64,000 bases of DNA from Dehalococcoidia bacterium (GCA_022825265.1 JAJDXE010000010.1:434001-498000); one strand, 5' to 3'; shown: positions 8,571-17,886, counted from the first letter of the stretch. The notes: generated by a model not told the origin, from the letters alone. A program made the numbers and translations.

Positions 8571-11060
8571 TCAGTCGGCTGCGGCCTGTGGTGCTCGCAC
8601 GTCGTCCATCGTGCCGCTGATCCCGCGCTCGACCAACAATCGGTACTCCGCCTGAGTCACGCCGAGTTCTTGAAAGAGAACATCGAAGGTGTGCTCGCCG
8701 ACGCAGGGGGAGGGTCGCAGCTCTCGGTCTTCGGGGCCGCTGAATCGCCATGGGGCTCCGGGCAGCCAGGATGGTCCGACTTCGGGGTGGTCGACGAGCT
8801 GGATGAACTCGGTGGCCAGGTAGTTGGGGTCGGGTTGGGTGAATTGTTCGTAGGGCTTGGCGACGCGGGCGGCGTCGATGCTGCGGGCGAGGAGGCGGCG
8901 CTCGATTTCTGAGGCCTCCTGCCGCTTCGTCCAGCCGGAGATGAGGTCGTCCAGCGCTTGCTCGTTTCGTTTGCGCGAGGAAGGGTTGGCAAAGCGGGGA
9001 TCGTCGGCGAGGTTGGGGGTTGCCATTTCGCGGCAGAGCGCTTGCCATTCTTCGTCCGAACTGACCGAGATTGCGACCCATTCATCGTCGCCGGCGCAGG
9101 GGTAGACGTTGTGCGGGGCCCGCTGGCGATCGTGGTTGCCAAGGGGGACGGGCATACGGCCGGTGGCGTCGTATTCGGTGATGGCGTCGCCGACGACGAC
9201 GCCCATTGCCTCGAGCATGGCAACGTCGATTCGTTGGGGTCCGTTGACGCGGTCTCGACGGGCGAGGGCGGCGATGATCGCGGCGGCCATGGAGTAGCCG
9301 GAGATGGAGTCGGGGTAGAGTCCGCCGGTGTTCATGCCGGGGTCGCCCTGGTATCCGTGCAGCGATGCGAGGCCGGACATCGGCTCGGTGGTGGCGCCGT
9401 TGGCCGGGTAGGAGGCGTAGGGCCCGGTGACTCCGTAGCCGGAGATTGAGGCGAGGACGACGTCCGAACGCTTTTCTGCGAGCATCTCCAGGGTGATGCC
9501 CCAGCCTTCGAGCACGCCGGGGCGGAAGTTCTCGCAGATGACATCGAAGTCGGGCATCATTCGCCAGAAGAGGTCCTTGCCCTCATCGGTGCCGAGGTCG
9601 AGGGTGATGCCGCGCTTGTTGAGGTTGACGGCGTTGTAGACGCCCTGGGTGTTCTCGGGGTGCTGGGTCTTTGATTCGTCGAGGATCGCCTTGGCGACCC
9701 AGGGTCGGAGCAAGCGCCAGATGTCGACTCGGCGCAGGGCCTCGATCTGGACGACGTCTGCTCCGAGGAAGGCGAGCAATTCGGTGCCGAAGGTGCCGCT
9801 CCAGGCCTGGGTGAAGGTGAGGATGCGGACTCCGTCGAGTGGGCCGGTGTTGGTCGGCTTGAGCAACGTGTGAGTCTGCGCCGAGGGCGGAGTCTCGCGA
9901 TCTCCGGCACCGAGCGGGTCCCCGATCAAGTCGGGGACGGGTTCGCGTTCTGCAGATCCCAACACCGGCGCGGGAGACCTCAACGACCAGCTTGGCGGGG
10001 TCATTGGATGGGGGTCGCCGGAGGCTCTGATGGTTCGGCGGTCGAGCTCGGTCTCGACGACGAATCCTCGGGCGGCGAACTGCTCGTTCTTGACGAGTTC
10101 GGGGATGGTCTGCAGCACGCCTGAGATGCAGCGCAGGGCGGCGAGTCGGTGGAAGAGCGGCCATTTCTCCATCTGGGGCAGTTCGCGGGCGACGCCGGCC
10201 ATGACAGCGGAGAGGTCCTTCGAATAGCGGGCGTTGCGCGCCTGAAGGTCTTCGCGGGCACCCTCGTCGGGGAGGTTGAAGAGCTCCATGGCCTCACGCC
10301 AGTTGTGCCAGTCGCCGAAGCCGAAGTTCATTCGGCCGTCGGCGGCGTCCCAGAGCGGTCCGGGTTCGCCGCGCGGGCGTCCTCCGGTTGCGCCTCGGGA
10401 CCACCCGGTTCCCTGGTAGATGGCGCCGATCGTCCATGGGTAGACGGTGTGTGTCATGGCTTCGAGTTCGCGAACGTCGGCGAGCTCGGGCTGGCTGGAT
10501 TCGTGTCGGCGGTGGAGGGCGGCGGTGGCGGCGACGAAGGCGGCGAGGCCACCCATGTAGCCGAACTGTCGCGAGGGCAGGGAGAGGGGCGGTTCGTCCT
10601 GGAGGGCGTTGACGTGGGCCCAGCCGCAGCGTGCGTTGAGGGTCAGGTTGCCGGCGGGCGCGTCGGCGAGTTGCCCTTCGAGTCCGAACGGGGTGACGGA
10701 GAGGTGGACGGCGTCGGATCGCATGCTCGACAGGGGCCATTGCGTGAGCGTTGTTGGTCCGTCCGTGGTGATGACGATGTCTGCAGCGGCGATCCAGGGC
10801 TGGGCCTCGGTTGGATCGGCGATGACGACTGAGCGCTTGTTCCAGTTGATGTAGGCGTGGAGGGCCGAGCGCTCAGTGCCGGGCTGGTCATCGAGGTGGG
10901 GCGCTTCGTGTCGGAGTGGGTGGCCCTGGGGCGGCTCGAGCATGATGACGTCGGCGCCGTGGTCGGCAAAGAGCCGGGCGGTGAATGCTCCGGCCATTCG
11001 TCGTGAGAGGTCGACGACGACCAGTCCCTCGTAGGCGGGAACCATCCCTGTGTCAGCCAC
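8571..11060 (-). CDS. Tandem-duplicated CaiB/BaiF (class III) CoA transferase
   Basis: 829 residues, about twice the family length of 380-450. The N-half (1-370) starts YEGLVVVDLSRRMAGAFTAR and has the Rossmann-like GADVIMLEPP. The C-half (390-829) starts GPLDGVRILTFTQAWSGTFG with GADVVQIEA and LNKRGITLDL. Each half keeps an Asp at the place of the family's catalytic Asp169: LADVRELEA in the N-half and RIDVAMLEA in the C-half, by motif alignment. Class III enzymes work as interlocked dimers, so the fusion may act as a built-in pseudo-dimer. Start is GTG; an in-frame ATG lies five codons later. Divergent from the GMC gene. Confidence 0.88.
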   Translation of the reverse strand: MADTGMVPAYEGLVVVDLSRRMAGAFTARLFADHGADVIMLEPPQGHPLRHEAPHLDDQPGTERSALHAYINWNKRSVVIADPTEAQPWIAAADIVITTDGPTTLTQWPLSSMRSDAVHLSVTPFGLEGQLADAPAGNLTLNARCGWAHVNALQDEPPLSLPSRQFGYMGGLAAFVAATAALHRRHESSQPELADVRELEAMTHTVYPWTIGAIYQGTGWSRGATGGRPRGEPGPLWDAADGRMNFGFGDWHNWREAMELFNLPDEGAREDLQARNARYSKDLSAVMAGVARELPQMEKWPLFHRLAALRCISGVLQTIPELVKNEQFAARGFVVETELDRRTIRASGDPHPMTPPSWSLRSPAPVLGSAEREPVPDLIGDPLGAGDRETPPSAQTHTLLKPTNTGPLDGVRILTFTQAWSGTFGTELLAFLGADVVQIEALRRVDIWRLLRPWVAKAILDESKTQHPENTQGVYNAVNLNKRGITLDLGTDEGKDLFWRMMPDFDVICENFRPGVLEGWGITLEMLAEKRSDVVLASISGYGVTGPYASYPANGATTEPMSGLASLHGYQGDPGMNTGGLYPDSISGYSMAAAIIAALARRDRVNGPQRIDVAMLEAMGVVVGDAITEYDATGRMPVPLGNHDRQRAPHNVYPCAGDDEWVAISVSSDEEWQALCREMATPNLADDPRFANPSSRKRNEQALDDLISGWTKRQEASEIERRLLARSIDAARVAKPYEQFTQPDPNYLATEFIQLVDHPEVGPSWLPGAPWRFSGPEDRELRPSPCVGEHTFDVLFQELGVTQAEYRLLVERGISGTMDDVRAPQAAAD

Positions 11061-11117
11061 TCGCTCGTCGCCCCTTCATTCTGCCAGTAAGCGTCACGTT
11101 ATCGGATGATCGGGGAA

Positions 11118-11136
11118 GGCTGACCTATCCTCAGCC
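11118..11136 (+). promoter_or_regulatory. Dyad around a -10-like hexamer upstream of the GMC gene
   Basis: GGCTGA (11118-11123) and TCAGCC (11131-11136) enclose CCTATCC; TATCCT (11126-11131) resembles a -10. A repressor site or leader hairpin for the GMC oxidoreductase is possible. Confidence 0.3.
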
Positions 11137-11153
11137 GACAGGTGGAGGACGAT

Positions 11154-12695
11154 ATGACCCAGGCGCAAGAGCGGTATGACGACATCATCATCGGGGCGGG
11201 ATCAGCGGGTGCGGTGATTGCGGCTCGGTTGTCGGAGGATCCGAAGCGGCGGGTGTTGCTGCTTGAGGCGGGGCCGGACTACACGCGGGTTGAGGACATG
11301 CCTCGCGATTTGCTCAAGCCGTGGGTGTCGTGGCGGGACCATGACTGGGGTTTCCAGGCGAACGCTCGGCATGGGCGCGAGTTTCCTCTTCACCGGGGCA
11401 AGGTGATGGGCGGGTCGTCGGCGGTGAATGGGACGATTGCGCTGCGCGGGGTGCCGGGCGACTTTGAGTCGTGGGTTGATCTTGGATGCGACGAGTGGGG
11501 GTTTGCGGATGTGCTGCCGTACTATCGGCGGTTGGAGTCGGATCCGGAGGGCGGCGATTTTCACGGGCAGTCTGGTCCGGTGCCGATTGAGCGGGAGCCA
11601 TCGGAGAACTGGCAGCCTTTGCAGCGGGCGTTCTACGACGCCTGTATCGGAGGCGGGTTTGAGGATGTGTGGGATCACAATCTGCCGGATGCGACGGGCG
11701 TTGGGCCGTGGCCACGGAATCGGAGCAATGGGAATCGGATTTCGACGAACATTGCGTATCTGCTGGGGATTCGGGATCGGGAGAACCTGACGATCCGGCA
11801 CGGGGTTCTGGTCGATCGATTGAGCTTTGACGGGGAATCGGGGGCTCGGGTGAACGGCGTGGTGCTGAGCGATGGCGAAGTGATCAGTGGTGAGCGGGTC
11901 TGCGTGTCCGCCGGTTCGGCGGTATCGCCGGCGATCCTGCTGCGCAATGGGATTGGTCCGGCGGAGAAGTTGTCGCCGCACGGGATTGCTCAACGGGTAC
12001 CGCTGCCGGGGGTTGGGGAGAACTTGATCGACCATTTTGGGACCGGCGTGCAGGCGTTTCCGAAGCCCGAGGTCGCGCATGACCCGGATGTGGTAACGGA
12101 GATTGGGGTTCGATACACCGCGCCCGGTTCGGACCAGTTCAACGACATGCAGCTTGCGATCTCGACGATCTGGGACGAGGAGCAGGTGCGGGGATTGACG
12201 GAGGCGCCGCGTCAGCATCCGTCGTTCGGGATCGGGGCGGTGATCCAGCGGCCGTACTCGCGCGGGTCGGTGACGTTGCGCTCCACGGATCCGTCGGAGC
12301 AGCCGCAGCTCGACATGAACTATGCGTCGCATCCGGAGGATTTGCGCCGGCTGATGGATGGGGCGCGGCTGTGCTGGGAGGTGATGCACTCGGATGCGAT
12401 CATGCCGTTCGTGGAGCGGGTGATTGCGCCTCGGGCGTCGGTGATGGAGTCGGACAATGCGCTGGCGGACTACATCCGGAGGACGACATCGACTACCTGG
12501 CACATCTGCGGGACGGCGAAGATGGGTCCGTCGACCGATCCGCTGGCGGTGACCGATCAGCGGGGTCGGGTGCATCAGACCGAAAATCTGCGGGTGGCGG
12601 ACGCCTCGATCATGCCGGACATCGTGAGTTGCAACACGAACCTGACGGCGATCATGATCGGCGAGCGGGTGGCGGAGTCGTTGCTGGGGGAGTGA
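11154..12695 (+). CDS. GMC-family FAD oxidoreductase (choline dehydrogenase-like)
   Basis: 513 residues. The N-terminal FAD fold is DDIIIGAGSAGAVIAARLSE, then LLLEAGPDY and the GMC signature region HRGKVMGGSSAVNG. The C-terminal active-site block has TWHICGTAKMG (base His) and SCNTNLTAIMIGERVAE, where Asn takes the place of the second His, as in many choline or alcohol oxidases. It oxidises an alcohol using FAD; the substrate is not readable. ATG at 11154 is chosen because GGAGG lies 5 nt upstream; the GTG at 11142 overlaps that site. Confidence 0.9.
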   Translation: MTQAQERYDDIIIGAGSAGAVIAARLSEDPKRRVLLLEAGPDYTRVEDMPRDLLKPWVSWRDHDWGFQANARHGREFPLHRGKVMGGSSAVNGTIALRGVPGDFESWVDLGCDEWGFADVLPYYRRLESDPEGGDFHGQSGPVPIEREPSENWQPLQRAFYDACIGGGFEDVWDHNLPDATGVGPWPRNRSNGNRISTNIAYLLGIRDRENLTIRHGVLVDRLSFDGESGARVNGVVLSDGEVISGERVCVSAGSAVSPAILLRNGIGPAEKLSPHGIAQRVPLPGVGENLIDHFGTGVQAFPKPEVAHDPDVVTEIGVRYTAPGSDQFNDMQLAISTIWDEEQVRGLTEAPRQHPSFGIGAVIQRPYSRGSVTLRSTDPSEQPQLDMNYASHPEDLRRLMDGARLCWEVMHSDAIMPFVERVIAPRASVMESDNALADYIRRTTSTTWHICGTAKMGPSTDPLAVTDQRGRVHQTENLRVADASIMPDIVSCNTNLTAIMIGERVAESLLGE

Positions 12696-12709
12696 CGCTG
12701 CTGCATGCG

Positions 12710-13252
12710 TCACTCGCAGTAGAACGCGAAGCCGGCTTCCGAGACGGCCCAGCCGGGCGCGACCATTAGTCGCTGCACCTCGATCGCGGCGGCTGCAATC
12801 TCTGAATCCCCATCGGTCCATGGCGTCACCTTGAACAAGATCAGCCGATCTTCCACGATCCAGCGGTGCTCGACCGTGTCGACATCCAAACTGAACTGAT
12901 CCAGCAGGAACGCGCTCAAGTCATCAGGCGCCTCTTCTTCGCTTGCGAGATCCAACGTAGTCACGTAGTCGAAATCGAGTTCGTAGCTCACAAACGCTTC
13001 CTCCGGGCAGAGGACTCGATCGGTGAGCCAGGCGACGTGCCCGCCAGATATCAATCCTTCGACGGTGACATGCTCATCGGGGCCTGGAACGGGGCTTACG
13101 ACATCGGCTGCTTCGGGCCTAGAGGTGGTCGGCCGCCCGCCTCTTGCTTCGGATTGGCTCTGTTCTGGGCCACCGCAGGCGGTCAAGCCGAGGGAGAGGA
13201 GCGCCAGGACAGTCACGAAGGCGGCGGAGAGTTTTTGCTGGGCCGGAACCAT
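12710..13252 (-). CDS. Lipoprotein of unknown function
   Basis: 180 residues with a classic lipoprotein signal: hydrophobic AAFVTVLALLSLGLTACGG, lipobox LTAC with Cys26. The mature part begins with a Ser/Pro/Glu-rich linker followed by a domain of about 120 residues with two further Cys (VLCPEEAF and the final FYCE), which could form a disulfide. No family recognised. AAGG lies 7 nt upstream of ATG. It is 49 bp downstream of the next gene on the same strand, and both proteins share the layout anchor, linker, small domain with one Cys near each end, so they are probably a related pair in one operon. Confidence 0.65.
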   Translation of the reverse strand: MVPAQQKLSAAFVTVLALLSLGLTACGGPEQSQSEARGGRPTTSRPEAADVVSPVPGPDEHVTVEGLISGGHVAWLTDRVLCPEEAFVSYELDFDYVTTLDLASEEEAPDDLSAFLLDQFSLDVDTVEHRWIVEDRLILFKVTPWTDGDSEIAAAAIEVQRLMVAPGWAVSEAGFAFYCE

Positions 13253-13301
13253 CAGGTCGCCTTCGAAGCCCGGCGCGTCCTATGCCCCAGTACCGTCAGA
13301 T

Positions 13302-13859
13302 CTATTGGATGGCGTCGCATGGGTAGACGGCGGCCCCTTCTCCACGACCCCAGAATGTAGAGCCATCCGACGATTCGAACTTGAATATCTCGGATGTGCT
13401 CGCCCGCGGACCCTCGCGCCCTCCAGGAGTGACAAACCACTCTTGGTGTATCAGGAGAAGCCGCCGGCTCCCGAACCATCGATACTGGTAATCTTCGTAT
13501 CCGCGTTGCCCGGATTCGAATAGCTCCAAGAGCTCAACTGGCGGCTCATCACCCACGCCGAAGTCGAGCGAGATACGTCTCGAGTCAGCATCGTAGGCTG
13601 GTTCGCTATGTTCCCAGCAGAGATCCTCAATGTGGCCATACATCCGTTGCAGCAGCCGCAGCGGCGGCGTCCCTGCGACCCTCGTGGGTGGTTCCACCAG
13701 CATCGGTTTCGGCTGCGCTTCAGCCGCTTGAGGGAGCGGCTCCATAGTCGGTTGCTGAACTGACTGCGGAGATGAACCGCTGAACAAGGCCCGCAGGACC
13801 CAGAACCCTACGAACAGCCCAACGGCTACGAGTATCCAGATCCGACCGCCACGCATCAC
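13302..13859 (-). CDS. Membrane-anchored protein of unknown function
   Basis: 185 residues: N-terminal transmembrane helix (IWILVAVGLFVGFWVLRALF), a Pro/Gln/Ala linker, then an outside domain of about 115 residues with Cys in EDLCWEHSE and a final VYPCDAIQ. The position of a Cys near both domain ends and a GRGEGAAVYPC-type ending resemble the lipoprotein encoded next to it, so both may be diverged members of one secreted family. No known domain recognised. Start is GTG or the ATG one codon later. Confidence 0.6.
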   Translation of the reverse strand: MMRGGRIWILVAVGLFVGFWVLRALFSGSSPQSVQQPTMEPLPQAAEAQPKPMLVEPPTRVAGTPPLRLLQRMYGHIEDLCWEHSEPAYDADSRRISLDFGVGDEPPVELLELFESGQRGYEDYQYRWFGSRRLLLIHQEWFVTPGGREGPRASTSEIFKFESSDGSTFWGRGEGAAVYPCDAIQ

Positions 13860-13901
13860 CTTTGTCGATCCTCTCGCTCAACAGGTTGGATCTGTCATCG
13901 G

Positions 13902-15581
13902 CTACGGCACGCTGGACTTTTGGGGTTTCCGGTAGGCCACTGCGCTGGCGACGGGAGCAAACTCTTTCGCGCCGTTCGGCGACGCTCCATTGGCAAGTGC
14001 GGCTCCGGGCTCGGTCGGCGAAGCGTCCAACGAGGTCGCCTGGACGAGGCGTTGGCGTTTGGGGACGAGGATCCAGCCGACAACTCCGGCGATGACGGCG
14101 AAGCTGATTCCGAAGAGGAAGGTTCTTCTGATTGCCTGGACGAAGGAGTCGGTGAGGGTGGCCTGGACATCGCCAAGCGTGGCGGGATCGAGGCTGGGGA
14201 GCAGGTGGTAGGCGGCTCCGATGCCGGAGGCCATGACGTCGATGTCGGCGGTTGAGAGGGGGAGGCCGGTGAGGCCGTCGCGGACTCCGGAGGCGTACAT
14301 GACGGCGGCGAAGCTGCCGAGGATGGCGATCGACATGGTGCCGCCCAGCTCCTGGCCGGTGGTGGTGACGGCTGAGGCTTTGCCGGCCATGTCGACGGGG
14401 ACGGCGGCCATCGAGGTGTCGGTCGTGGCGGGCATGTGCAGCGACCCGCCGATGCCGAGCCAGGCGAGCGCGAGTCCGATGATCCAGTAGGGGGTGTCGA
14501 CGGCGAGGACGAGCGCGAGGATCAGGAGGCAGCCACCGCCGTGCATGGTTGGGGCCCAGAAGAGCAGGAATCGGGGGCCGATCCTGGGCAGAATGAACCC
14601 CGCGACCGGCGCGCAGACGATCATGACGACGGCGAGCGGCATGACGCGGAGGCCGCTCTCGGCGGCGGAGACCCCCTGGACGAGTTGGAAGAACTGGGGC
14701 AGGTAGAAGAGCACGCCCATCAGCGCGAACATGATGAAGAACATGCCGACCATCGCGCCGACGAAGTCTCGTTGCTTGAAGAAGCCGAGGGGGACCAGGG
14801 GCTGCTCGGTGCGGCGCTCGATGAGGATGAATGCGGAGAGCGAGAGCACCGCGACAGTGATGGTGGCGATGATGACCGGGTCGTCCCAGCCGCGCGGGAT
14901 GCCCTCGATGATCGAGAAGACGAGCGCCAGCATGCCGACGGTGCCGGTCACGGCTCCAGGGACATCGAGTCGGGTGTGGAGCACTGATTTGGTCGACGGA
15001 ACGATGGTCAGTGCGAGCAGCGCGAGGGCCGAAAGCGGGGCCGGGACCCAGAAGACGGCCGACCAGTCGATCTGGTCGACCAGGGTCCCGCCGAGGAACG
15101 GTCCCAGCGCCATGCCGATGCCCATCGCGCCGGCCCAGATACCGAACGCCTTGCTGCGCTCCTGACGGGGGAAGACCGCCGTCAGGGTGGACAGGGTCTG
15201 TGGCAGGACGAGCGCGCCGCCGATGCCCTGCAACCCGCGTCCGAGGATCAGCGCCTCGGTGTTGGGCGAGAAGGCCACCGCGATCGAGGCGATGGTGAAC
15301 ACGGTCAGACCGAGGGCCAGGATTCGACGACGACCGAAGCGGTCTCCGAGCGCGCCGGCCAGGAGGAGGAGTCCGCCAAACAGGACCAGGTAGGCGTCGA
15401 CGACCCAGAGCGACTGGGATTCCGACATCTCGAAGACGCGCTTGATCGTCGGCAGCGCAGTGTTCACGATCGTCGCGTCGAGCGAGACGATGGTCTGGGA
15501 GCCGGCGAGGATCGCGAGGATGATCCAGCGTCGGCGAGCGCTGACGTTGACGGAGGCGACGTTGCCGTCGGCGGGATTCAC
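13902..15581 (-). CDS. DHA2-family MFS exporter, 14 TM (copy 1)
   Basis: 559 residues, 14 predicted transmembrane helices, of the EmrB/QacA drug:proton antiporter group. Seen: TM1 motif QTIVSLDATIVNTALPTI, motif A GDRFGRRR, and motif C in the GAMGIGMALGPFLGGTL segment. The C-terminal tail of about 45 residues is soluble and ends PQKSSVP, identical to the paralogue upstream. Start is GTG. It probably exports a hydrophobic compound; substrate unknown. A perfect 9-bp dyad lies about 30-53 bp upstream, a candidate repressor site. Confidence 0.9.
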   Translation of the reverse strand: MNPADGNVASVNVSARRRWIILAILAGSQTIVSLDATIVNTALPTIKRVFEMSESQSLWVVDAYLVLFGGLLLLAGALGDRFGRRRILALGLTVFTIASIAVAFSPNTEALILGRGLQGIGGALVLPQTLSTLTAVFPRQERSKAFGIWAGAMGIGMALGPFLGGTLVDQIDWSAVFWVPAPLSALALLALTIVPSTKSVLHTRLDVPGAVTGTVGMLALVFSIIEGIPRGWDDPVIIATITVAVLSLSAFILIERRTEQPLVPLGFFKQRDFVGAMVGMFFIMFALMGVLFYLPQFFQLVQGVSAAESGLRVMPLAVVMIVCAPVAGFILPRIGPRFLLFWAPTMHGGGCLLILALVLAVDTPYWIIGLALAWLGIGGSLHMPATTDTSMAAVPVDMAGKASAVTTTGQELGGTMSIAILGSFAAVMYASGVRDGLTGLPLSTADIDVMASGIGAAYHLLPSLDPATLGDVQATLTDSFVQAIRRTFLFGISFAVIAGVVGWILVPKRQRLVQATSLDASPTEPGAALANGASPNGAKEFAPVASAVAYRKPQKSSVP

Positions 15582-15609
15582 AACATGTCCGAGTTGGCCT
15601 GAGAGAGAG

Positions 15610-15634
15610 GGAATGATCGATGTGTGATCATTCC
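15610..15634. promoter_or_regulatory. Operator-like dyad upstream of the first DHA2 exporter
   Basis: GGAATGATC (15610-15618), 7-bp spacer, GATCATTCC (15626-15634), perfect 9-bp arms. Its AT-rich core stands out from its surroundings, and it sits between the start codon and the likely promoter, the usual place of a TetR- or MarR-type operator. No regulator gene is adjacent. Confidence 0.5.
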
Positions 15635-15712
15635 GGCAGGCTACCTAAACACGTCCGGTCACTTGCCATCTTCGAGATTCCATGGGCAGGCGCGGGAATG
15701 ACGGATTTTCGG

Positions 15713-17428
15713 TCAGGGGACGCTCGATTTCTGGGGTCGTTGGAGTGCCATTGACTTTGCGGATGGGGTGAGCTCACGGACTCCGTTGCCGGAGATGCCG
15801 TTTGCCAGTGCACCATTGCTTGCGACCGCAGCTGCCGGGGGCGGCCCACTGGGTGCCTCCACGGGTTTGCCGTCTTGCCATTGCATCTGGGTCTGACGCT
15901 GGCGCTTGGGGACGAGGATCCAGCCGACGACGCCGGAGATGAGGGCGAAGATGATGCCAAAGCGCATGGTGTCGGTGATGGCGTCGACGAAGGACTCTCG
16001 GAGGACGAGCTGGGTTGGTTGGAGGAGGGATTGATCGAGGGTCGGAAGGATCTGTTGGGCTGCTCCGATGCCGGTGGCGAGGACGTCGACTGCGTCGTCG
16101 GCGAGGCCGAGGGGCGCGAGTCCTTCGTTGACTCCGGAGGAGTAGACGGCGGCGGCGAAGGAGCCGAGGATGGCGATCGCGAGGGTTCCGCCGAGTTGGC
16201 GTCCGGCGTTGTTGACGGCGGAGGCCTTGCCGGCGAGGTCGACGGGGACGCTGGCCATGGCGGTGTCGGTGGTGGCGGGCATGTGCATGGCTCCGCCCAT
16301 GCCGAGGAAGGCGAGGCCGAGGGCGATCATCCAGTAGGGGGTGTCGACGCCGAGGACGAAGCTGAAGATCAATAGTGCGCCGCCGCCATGCACGGCAGGG
16401 GCCCAGAAGAGCATGAATCGGGGTCCGAGGACCGGCAGGAGGCGAGCCGCCACCGGTGCAAAGAACATCATCATGATGGCGAGCGGCATGAGGCGGGCGC
16501 CGCTCTCGGCGGCGGACATGCCCTGGACGAGCTGGAAGAACTGGGGCATGTAGAACATGACGCCCATGAGGGCGAACATGATGAAGAACATGCCGATCAT
16601 CGAGCCGGTGAAGTCTCGCTGGCGGAAGAAGGCCATCGGCAGCAGCGGCTGATCGGTGCGCCGCTCGACGATGATGAAGAGGACGGTGGAGACGATCGCG
16701 ACGGCGAAGGAGCCGAGGATCAGCGGGTCGCTCCAGCCCTTCTGAATGCCCTCGATGATGGCGAAGACGATGGCGACCATGGCGATGGTGCCGGTGATGG
16801 CTCCGGGAACGTCGAGCTTGGTGTGTTGGAGGGAGCGGGACTCGGGGACAGTGGCCATGCCGAGCATGCAGAGGGCGGCGATCGGGGCGGGGACCCAGAA
16901 GACTCCGGCCCAGCCGATCGTGTCGACGAGGACGCCGCCGACGAGGGGTCCGAAGGCCATGCCGAAGCCCATGGCTCCGGCCCAGATGCCGATGGCCCGG
17001 CCGCGCTCTTCGCGGGGGAAGACGGCGGTGAGGATGGAGAGTGTCTGGGGGATGACGAGCGCGCCGCCGAGGCCCTGGAGGCCTCGTCCGACGATGAGGA
17101 AGTTGGCATCGGGCGAGAAGGCGACTCCGATGGAGGCGGCGACGAAGATGGCCATGCCAACGATCAGCATCTTGCGGCGACCGAAGCGGTCGCCGAGGGC
17201 TCCGGCGAGGAGGAGCAGGCCTCCGAAGATGACCATGTAGGCGTCGGCGACCCAGAGGGACTGGGACTCGGACATCTCGAAGGCGCGCTTGATCGCGGGC
17301 AGGGCGGTGTTGATGATCGTGGCGTCGAGCTGGACCAGCATCTGGGAGCCGGCCAGGACGAGCAGGATCGCCCAGCGTCGGCGGGATGTCGAACCCGCGG
17401 CGGAGGCGGCCGGGGCCTGAGCTGTCAT
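15713..17428 (-). CDS. DHA2-family MFS exporter, 14 TM (copy 2)
   Basis: 571 residues from the ATG at 17428. Close paralogue of the neighbouring exporter throughout: QMLVQLDATIINTALPAI, GDRFGRRK, and MGFGMAFGPLVGG. The soluble tail differs except for NGALANG and the final PQKSSVP. The start ATG overlaps the DUF35 stop in an ATGA junction, so the pair is translationally coupled; a TTG four codons upstream is a weaker option. A tandem duplication with later divergence is the simplest history; the two copies may form a heteromeric or substrate-split export pair. Confidence 0.9.
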   Translation of the reverse strand: MTAQAPAASAAGSTSRRRWAILLVLAGSQMLVQLDATIINTALPAIKRAFEMSESQSLWVADAYMVIFGGLLLLAGALGDRFGRRKMLIVGMAIFVAASIGVAFSPDANFLIVGRGLQGLGGALVIPQTLSILTAVFPREERGRAIGIWAGAMGFGMAFGPLVGGVLVDTIGWAGVFWVPAPIAALCMLGMATVPESRSLQHTKLDVPGAITGTIAMVAIVFAIIEGIQKGWSDPLILGSFAVAIVSTVLFIIVERRTDQPLLPMAFFRQRDFTGSMIGMFFIMFALMGVMFYMPQFFQLVQGMSAAESGARLMPLAIMMMFFAPVAARLLPVLGPRFMLFWAPAVHGGGALLIFSFVLGVDTPYWMIALGLAFLGMGGAMHMPATTDTAMASVPVDLAGKASAVNNAGRQLGGTLAIAILGSFAAAVYSSGVNEGLAPLGLADDAVDVLATGIGAAQQILPTLDQSLLQPTQLVLRESFVDAITDTMRFGIIFALISGVVGWILVPKRQRQTQMQWQDGKPVEAPSGPPPAAAVASNGALANGISGNGVRELTPSAKSMALQRPQKSSVP

Positions 17429-17886
17429 GCCATGCGCCAACGCGGTTGGGCGAGATCGTCGCTGGTCTGCTCGAAGACGACTCGGACGCGGGCGCCGATC
17501 TTCATAGTGCCGCCGAGCGGGGCGTCGACGATTGCGCCCATGAGTTTGATCTCGGGCATGTCGTCGAGTTCGACCAGGGCGACCATGTAGGGTCCGAACT
17601 CTCGGAGCGCGGGATGGGCTGGATGTACGACCTCGACCCAGGACCAGACAGTTCCGGTCCCGACAGACTCTTGCCAGCCCATATTGAAGCCGTAGCAGGC
17701 GTGGCAGTTGAGTTCGGGCGGATATTGCCGGGTCTCACAGTCTGCACAGCTCTGGACGACCAGTCGACCCTCGGCGGCGGCGGCGAAGTAGCCGCCGTTG
17801 ATTGAGTCATCGGGGTCGGGGGTGGTCATTCCCTCGGGGAAGAAGGGGGCATCGAGGAAATCGGTTCGTTCAGACGAAGTAGTCAT
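17425..17886 (-). CDS. DUF35 OB-fold / rubredoxin-like zinc protein
   Basis: 153 residues. Four Cys in two pairs, CADC and CHAC, 11 residues apart, form a zinc ribbon (about 47-65). It is followed by an OB-fold with GTGTVWSWVEVVHPAHPA. These proteins bind acyl-CoA thiolase-type enzymes and complete their activity, for example in steroid side-chain thiolysis. A fitting thiolase is encoded 1.2 kb away at 19109-20320. The gene overlaps the downstream exporter start (ATGA). Divergent, with only 42 bp, from the beta-lactamase-like gene. Confidence 0.85.
   Translation of the reverse strand: MTTSSERTDFLDAPFFPEGMTTPDPDDSINGGYFAAAAEGRLVVQSCADCETRQYPPELNCHACYGFNMGWQESVGTGTVWSWVEVVHPAHPALREFGPYMVALVELDDMPEIKLMGAIVDAPLGGTMKIGARVRVVFEQTSDDLAQPRWRMA

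Noticed and set aside
11202..12821. A 539-codon open frame antisense to the GMC oxidoreductase
   Set aside because: Low-complexity Arg/Pro composition and complete overlap with a motif-supported gene.
16388..17590. A 400-codon open frame antisense to the second DHA2 exporter
   Set aside because: Gly/Glu/Asp/His-rich shadow of a 14-TM protein gene; no motif.
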